From: Euprymna scolopes
Taxonomy: Eukaryota > Mollusca > Cephalopoda > Sepiida > Sepiolidae
Reading direction: 5' to 3'
NCBI GenBank assembly: GCA_024364805.1
Contig: CM044495.1
Location: forward strand, 97,953,244 to 98,001,454
Length of the DNA: 48,211 bases
The notes below the pieces were generated by a model. That model made no database searches. It was not told where the DNA came from and saw nothing but the letters and a program-made list of their open reading frames with translations. This document shows positions 45,003-48,211 of the stretch, piece after piece. Numbering within the stretch: the first letter of the stretch is position 1; each line of letters opens with the position of its first letter. Made by a program: the position numbers and the translations under genes.

Positions 45003-45678
45003 TAATCTAGTAAATCAAAAAGTAAAGATTTTCCAAGAAAAAAAAAACATTAAACCAAGAATTGCAGAATATATTGAAATAAAAAAATCCAAATAGAAAA
45101 GGGGTTAAAAAAAGGTAGAAGTTTAATTTGGAAGCTGGTGGCAAGTGATGATGAAGAGAGGAAGGAAGAAAGATAAACGATTCTTCTTCACACATGAAAG
45201 AACATAGAAATGGAAAGCATTAAAGACGAACATTTGAATGAAGTAAAGAAAAAACAAAAACGAGTAAAGAAAATAGCGATTGGCCTTAAAGTTGAAACGA
45301 GATTAAAAAGACTTCAAAAGAAAAATAAAATAAAGCAAAAAATTTAATGAATGAAAAAAATTCAGGAAAGATAGTGAAAACAAAAAAACAAAACCAAAAA
45401 AAACGAACAGAAAATGAAAACTGATGGAATTGGAGAAGAAAGACAAAATGAATGAAATAAAAATGAGAAATGAATAAAAATGAGAAATGAATAAAAATGG
45501 CCGACTTTATAGGTTTATTGCGCAGCTCAGCGCGACAACTTTAATTTTATTGCAGTCCTCAATTCGGGAAGAATGCGTCTGTATCAAATAAAGTCATGCT
45601 ACAACCTTAATAATATTCCTCGAAAAAGGATTGTATTGATGTTTAGATTATTGTTATTACGTTTGGCGTCTTGGTGAA
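45003..45678. other. A-rich, purine-rich sequence, nothing identified
   Basis: Two serial copies of a word near AAATGAGAAATGAATAAAAA at 45460-45498. No gene was seen. Confidence 0.5.
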
Positions 45679-45680
45679 AT

Positions 45681-45750
45681 AATAATAATAATAAAAATAA
45701 TAAAAATAATAATAATAATAATAATAATATAATAATAATAATAATAATCA
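45681..45750. repeat. (AAT)n microsatellite with interruptions
   Basis: AAT units with AAA and single-base interruptions. Confidence 0.92.
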
Positions 45751-45752
45751 AA

Positions 45753-45830
45753 TCAAGAGGAAGGATGAGAAGATACAACGGATAGCAATAATGAAAACGG
45801 CTGAAATCTTAAGGAAAACCTTCAAATGCG
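45753..45830 (+). mobile_element. Possible C-terminal end of an R2-like LINE ORF
   Basis: IQRIAIMKTAEILRKTFKC resembles the final QK-ALLGTARILRKVL segment common at the C-terminus of R2-like retrotransposon proteins in invertebrates. It is short and has no support upstream because the microsatellite abuts it. Confidence 0.35.
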
Positions 45831-45834
45831 GAAA

Positions 45835-46940
45835 CTAATCCGCATGACGCCAATCGGCCATATAGGAACTCCAACAGAAATAAAACACAAAGATAGAAGC
45901 ACATCACATGGAACCAAGAAAACTGAAACCGCAAGTTTACCCCAGACTCCCACCTGAAAAAAAAAAAAAGAAAATTGAAGTGTCGGCATCGGCTGCCACT
46001 AACCGATTAGTCGATAGGGGTCAAGGAGGATGGAAGAACCGAGGAAAGAAAACGCTAACCAGACCTCCCCTGGAAGAATACGAAGAGGACTGGGACATTG
46101 GAGGTGTTTATTGCCACACAAATTCCAGTGAAGACCATTGATCACCTATAACAAGAAGTCAAAACACAATTGTGTTGAAGTAACGCACAAATCAATCATG
46201 AAGAGTCATGGAGGACTGAAAGTTGTGGATATTATTGGAACATTAAGGAGGTCTATTGTCACTTAGTTTCATAGATAAAGTGATGGTTATCAGCAAGATA
46301 ATGAACGACTGTTATGATGACGCAAAGCGATTTCCAACGGTTTTCTAAAAAGGTAAAAGGGGGGGGATGTCTTGGGAGACTTATTGCTATTAAGACTCCA
46401 AGAGACAGCGTTATGTATTGCCAATGTGCAATGACTGATAATGACTCTTGTGAAAACATCTAATCAGTAAATATTTTATTATATAAAAGAACACTGTGTT
46501 TTTATGTCCATCACAATTTGAAAAAAATACATAATAAATACAAAGTTGGTATGTTCTTAATCGACTTAAGCCCGGGTGTATAATAGCTAAAATAATTTAA
46601 AAAAAATACTATTTGGGATCTACATGGCCATTTATATCATTTAATGTTATCAAGACGAACAAAGATCTTGTAATGTTATCATGTAATTTTTCAGCTACTA
46701 ATTAAAGGAAAATAACGCTACTTTTCTTTTTACAGAATTATTTCCCTTACGTTGACTCGAGTTGTGTGCGTCGGCCCAGAAAAAGGAATGGGCTGAGCGA
46801 AGAAGAAAGAAGGGGAAAAATAGAAGGATAGAAGTTATGTTACACGTTTGGCCCAAGTAAGGCGTGGTAGCTCTGCTAGTTAATAATAAACACTTAATGT
46901 ACAAAATAATTGACAAAATGATCAAATTATTGAGACATCC
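45835..46940. other. Unassigned sequence, no gene called
   Basis: The open frame 45908-46141 (77 codons, EEYEEDWDIGG in its second half) is not recognised. A run of G at 46359-46366. Confidence 0.35.
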
Positions 46941-46984
46941 ATTGAAATATAAAGATTGGATCAGACAGCTGGAAGGCAACAACT

Positions 46985-47690
46985 GACATGGATAGGAATA
47001 GAGAGAGACAAGTTACAGGACGACAGTTTATTAACACTTCTTTACATCATAGGCATGGCGTCACTCAACAACACACTCAAACGATGCAATATTGGATGTC
47101 AATTCACAGATACAAAGGAAAAATAAACCACTTCATGTATATGGATGCCAATAAACTTTTGAAAAAGAAAATACGGAAATAGGAAATCTGATGACTACAA
47201 CCATTATCTTAAGACAGATCATTAAATTAGAATTCGAAATAGAAAAATGCACATGACTATAGATGAAAAAAAGGAAAATTCCAAACAGAAGAATGAATAA
47301 AAGAGCCCAACGGAAAGGCGATAAATGCGCTTGGTAACATAATACATAAAAATATCCGAGACTTCGTAAAGCGGACGACATCAAATTAACAGAAATGCAA
47401 GAGAAGATGAGATAATACGCAGAAAATAAGTAACTCTTTGAAACTAAATTATATAATAACATCAGAATAAAAGGAATAAATGCCTGGGCAGTATCCCTTG
47501 GAAGATACTCTTAATCTTTCAAAAGCCGACAAAAGAAGAACTCAAGTACCTGGATCAAAGAAATAAAGAAACACAATGCATTACACCCGAATGACCATAC
47601 TGATAAGCTCTATGTATACAGCTGAGAAGTGTGAAAGGGACTGGTAAGTACTGAAGACTGCGTTGATGATGCGATAAAAGATTTATTATT
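46985..47690 (+). mobile_element. R2-like non-LTR retrotransposon, RT remnant
   Basis: SLNNTLKRCNIGCQFTD with INHFMYMDANKLL (about 47060-47160) corresponds to the PLS..L...GY and INHLLYMDDLKLF segment holding the catalytic aspartates; here YMDD reads YMDA. Further on come INAWAVSLGRYS (47476-47511, equivalent of INTWAVS-IRYSAG) and KEELKYLDQRNKETQCITPE (about 47530-47590, equivalent of the WTK.ELEELDRKTRK..T.H..LHP block). CVDDAIK then lies at about 47660. Frame changes and many stops separate the pieces. Annotated relatives in invertebrate genomes are usually labelled R2-like; the exact clade needs a tree. Confidence 0.75.
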
Positions 47691-47909
47691 ATGTTGATGA
47701 GAAAGTTCTTACGGAATTTTTAATTTTTATTTCAGATGCTTTATTTTCAAAAAAGTTTTCGTTATAATACCTTTACTTTCTATATCATTTTAAAGAGCGG
47801 TTTTAGCTCTAATTGTTTAAATTACACTGGTTTTAAAACAATTATGCTTTCTTTTCGGAACGTTGAATACAAGATGAAAAAAACAAATTCGAACAATTTT
47901 CTTATTTCA

Positions 47910-48211
47910 GTTTCAGGAAAAACTGTAGAATCAGCTTGCGATATCAACGAAGCGTTTTGTCCAGAAATCACTGCTTAACGCACAGCACAATGGTGGTTTA
48001 TAAAATTTCGTGTCGGCAATGAGTGTCTTGTAAATGATAGGCGTAATGATCGGCCATCGGATGTTGATAACGATTAATTAAAAGCCTTAGTCGAAACCAA
48101 TCCATGCACAACTGTTCCAGAAGTTGCTTTTGAATTAGACGAAACGTATACGACGTGAGAGACATTGGAAAGACAAAAAAAAAAAAAAATTATAAATGGG
48201 TGCCTCACTAA
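47910..48211 (+). mobile_element. Mariner transposase, N-terminal part, runs off window
   Basis: Pieces of the mariner paired HTH region in order: GKTVESACDINEAFCP (about 47917-47964), RTAQWWFIKFRVGNECLVND (after a stop at 47976-47978), RPSDVDND, LKALVETNPCTTVPEVAFEL (about 48080-48140) and finally KWVPH (about 48195-48209), start of the W-V-P-H-L linker before the catalytic domain. Internal stops near 47976 and 48075 and a frameshift near 48155-48195 show it is inactive. The catalytic D,D34D part lies beyond the window. The frame continuing upstream to 47736 has no mariner similarity. Confidence 0.88.

Noticed and set aside
46838-46880. Helitron 3' end at CTGCTAGT
   Set aside because: CTAG|T is present but no clear GC hairpin or family body precedes it.

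Overview
This window looks like repeat-rich, gene-poor DNA from a large animal genome. Four signs suggest a mollusc, probably a coleoid cephalopod of the octopus type: very long (AT)n, (GA)n and (AAT)n microsatellites, several tRNA-headed SINE families, old jockey/CR1-like and Tx1-like LINEs, and many short Helitron-like elements. The species is an inference; no host gene was found to settle it. I see no confident host protein-coding exon, tRNA gene or rRNA gene. The long open frames are translations of tandem repeats or fragments of transposon proteins.

Layout. 0-3.7 kb: microsatellites, a GC-richer unique block (about 895-1345) and SINE copies facing each other (2.37-3.2 kb). 5.5-6.8 kb: a candidate LTR fossil and a 5S-rRNA-derived SINE. 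9.2-10.4 kb: an old minus-strand jockey/CR1-like LINE, followed by an assembly gap (10648-10711). 11.6-12.3 kb: a unique block that could be regulatory. 13.3-16 kb: a SINE, a perfect 30-bp hairpin, two head-to-tail Helitron-like elements and, directly after them, a 21-bp minisatellite. 17.9-19.9 kb: a Tx1/L1-like LINE. 20.1-21.4 kb: a roughly 140-bp tandem repeat and a Tc1-like transposase remnant. 22.0-24.7 kb: a solo LTR with a clean 5-bp target duplication and two Helitron-like relatives that differ in internal repeat number. 26-34 kb: two LINE fragments of the jockey/CR1 type, a second LTR candidate, and between them a 2.3-kb AT-rich satellite with a 30-bp period. 34-39 kb: a SINE, Helitron-like pieces, a fold-back element and a 273-bp tandem duplication. 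39.6-41.2 kb: nested perfect hairpins and a 27-bp minisatellite. 41.2-45.5 kb: a purine-rich domain holding a 406-bp palindrome. 45.7-48.2 kb: R2-like LINE remnants and a mariner transposase fragment cut by the window end.

The elements do not form a pathway. The main theme is how repeats breed repeats: Helitron-like elements carry microsatellites and internal tandem units, SINE tails grow into (TTA)n, and several near-perfect hairpins with 3-6 nt loops look like snap-back events. The best leads are the Helitron/minisatellite junction, the 5S-derived SINE, the hairpin class and the two unique blocks.
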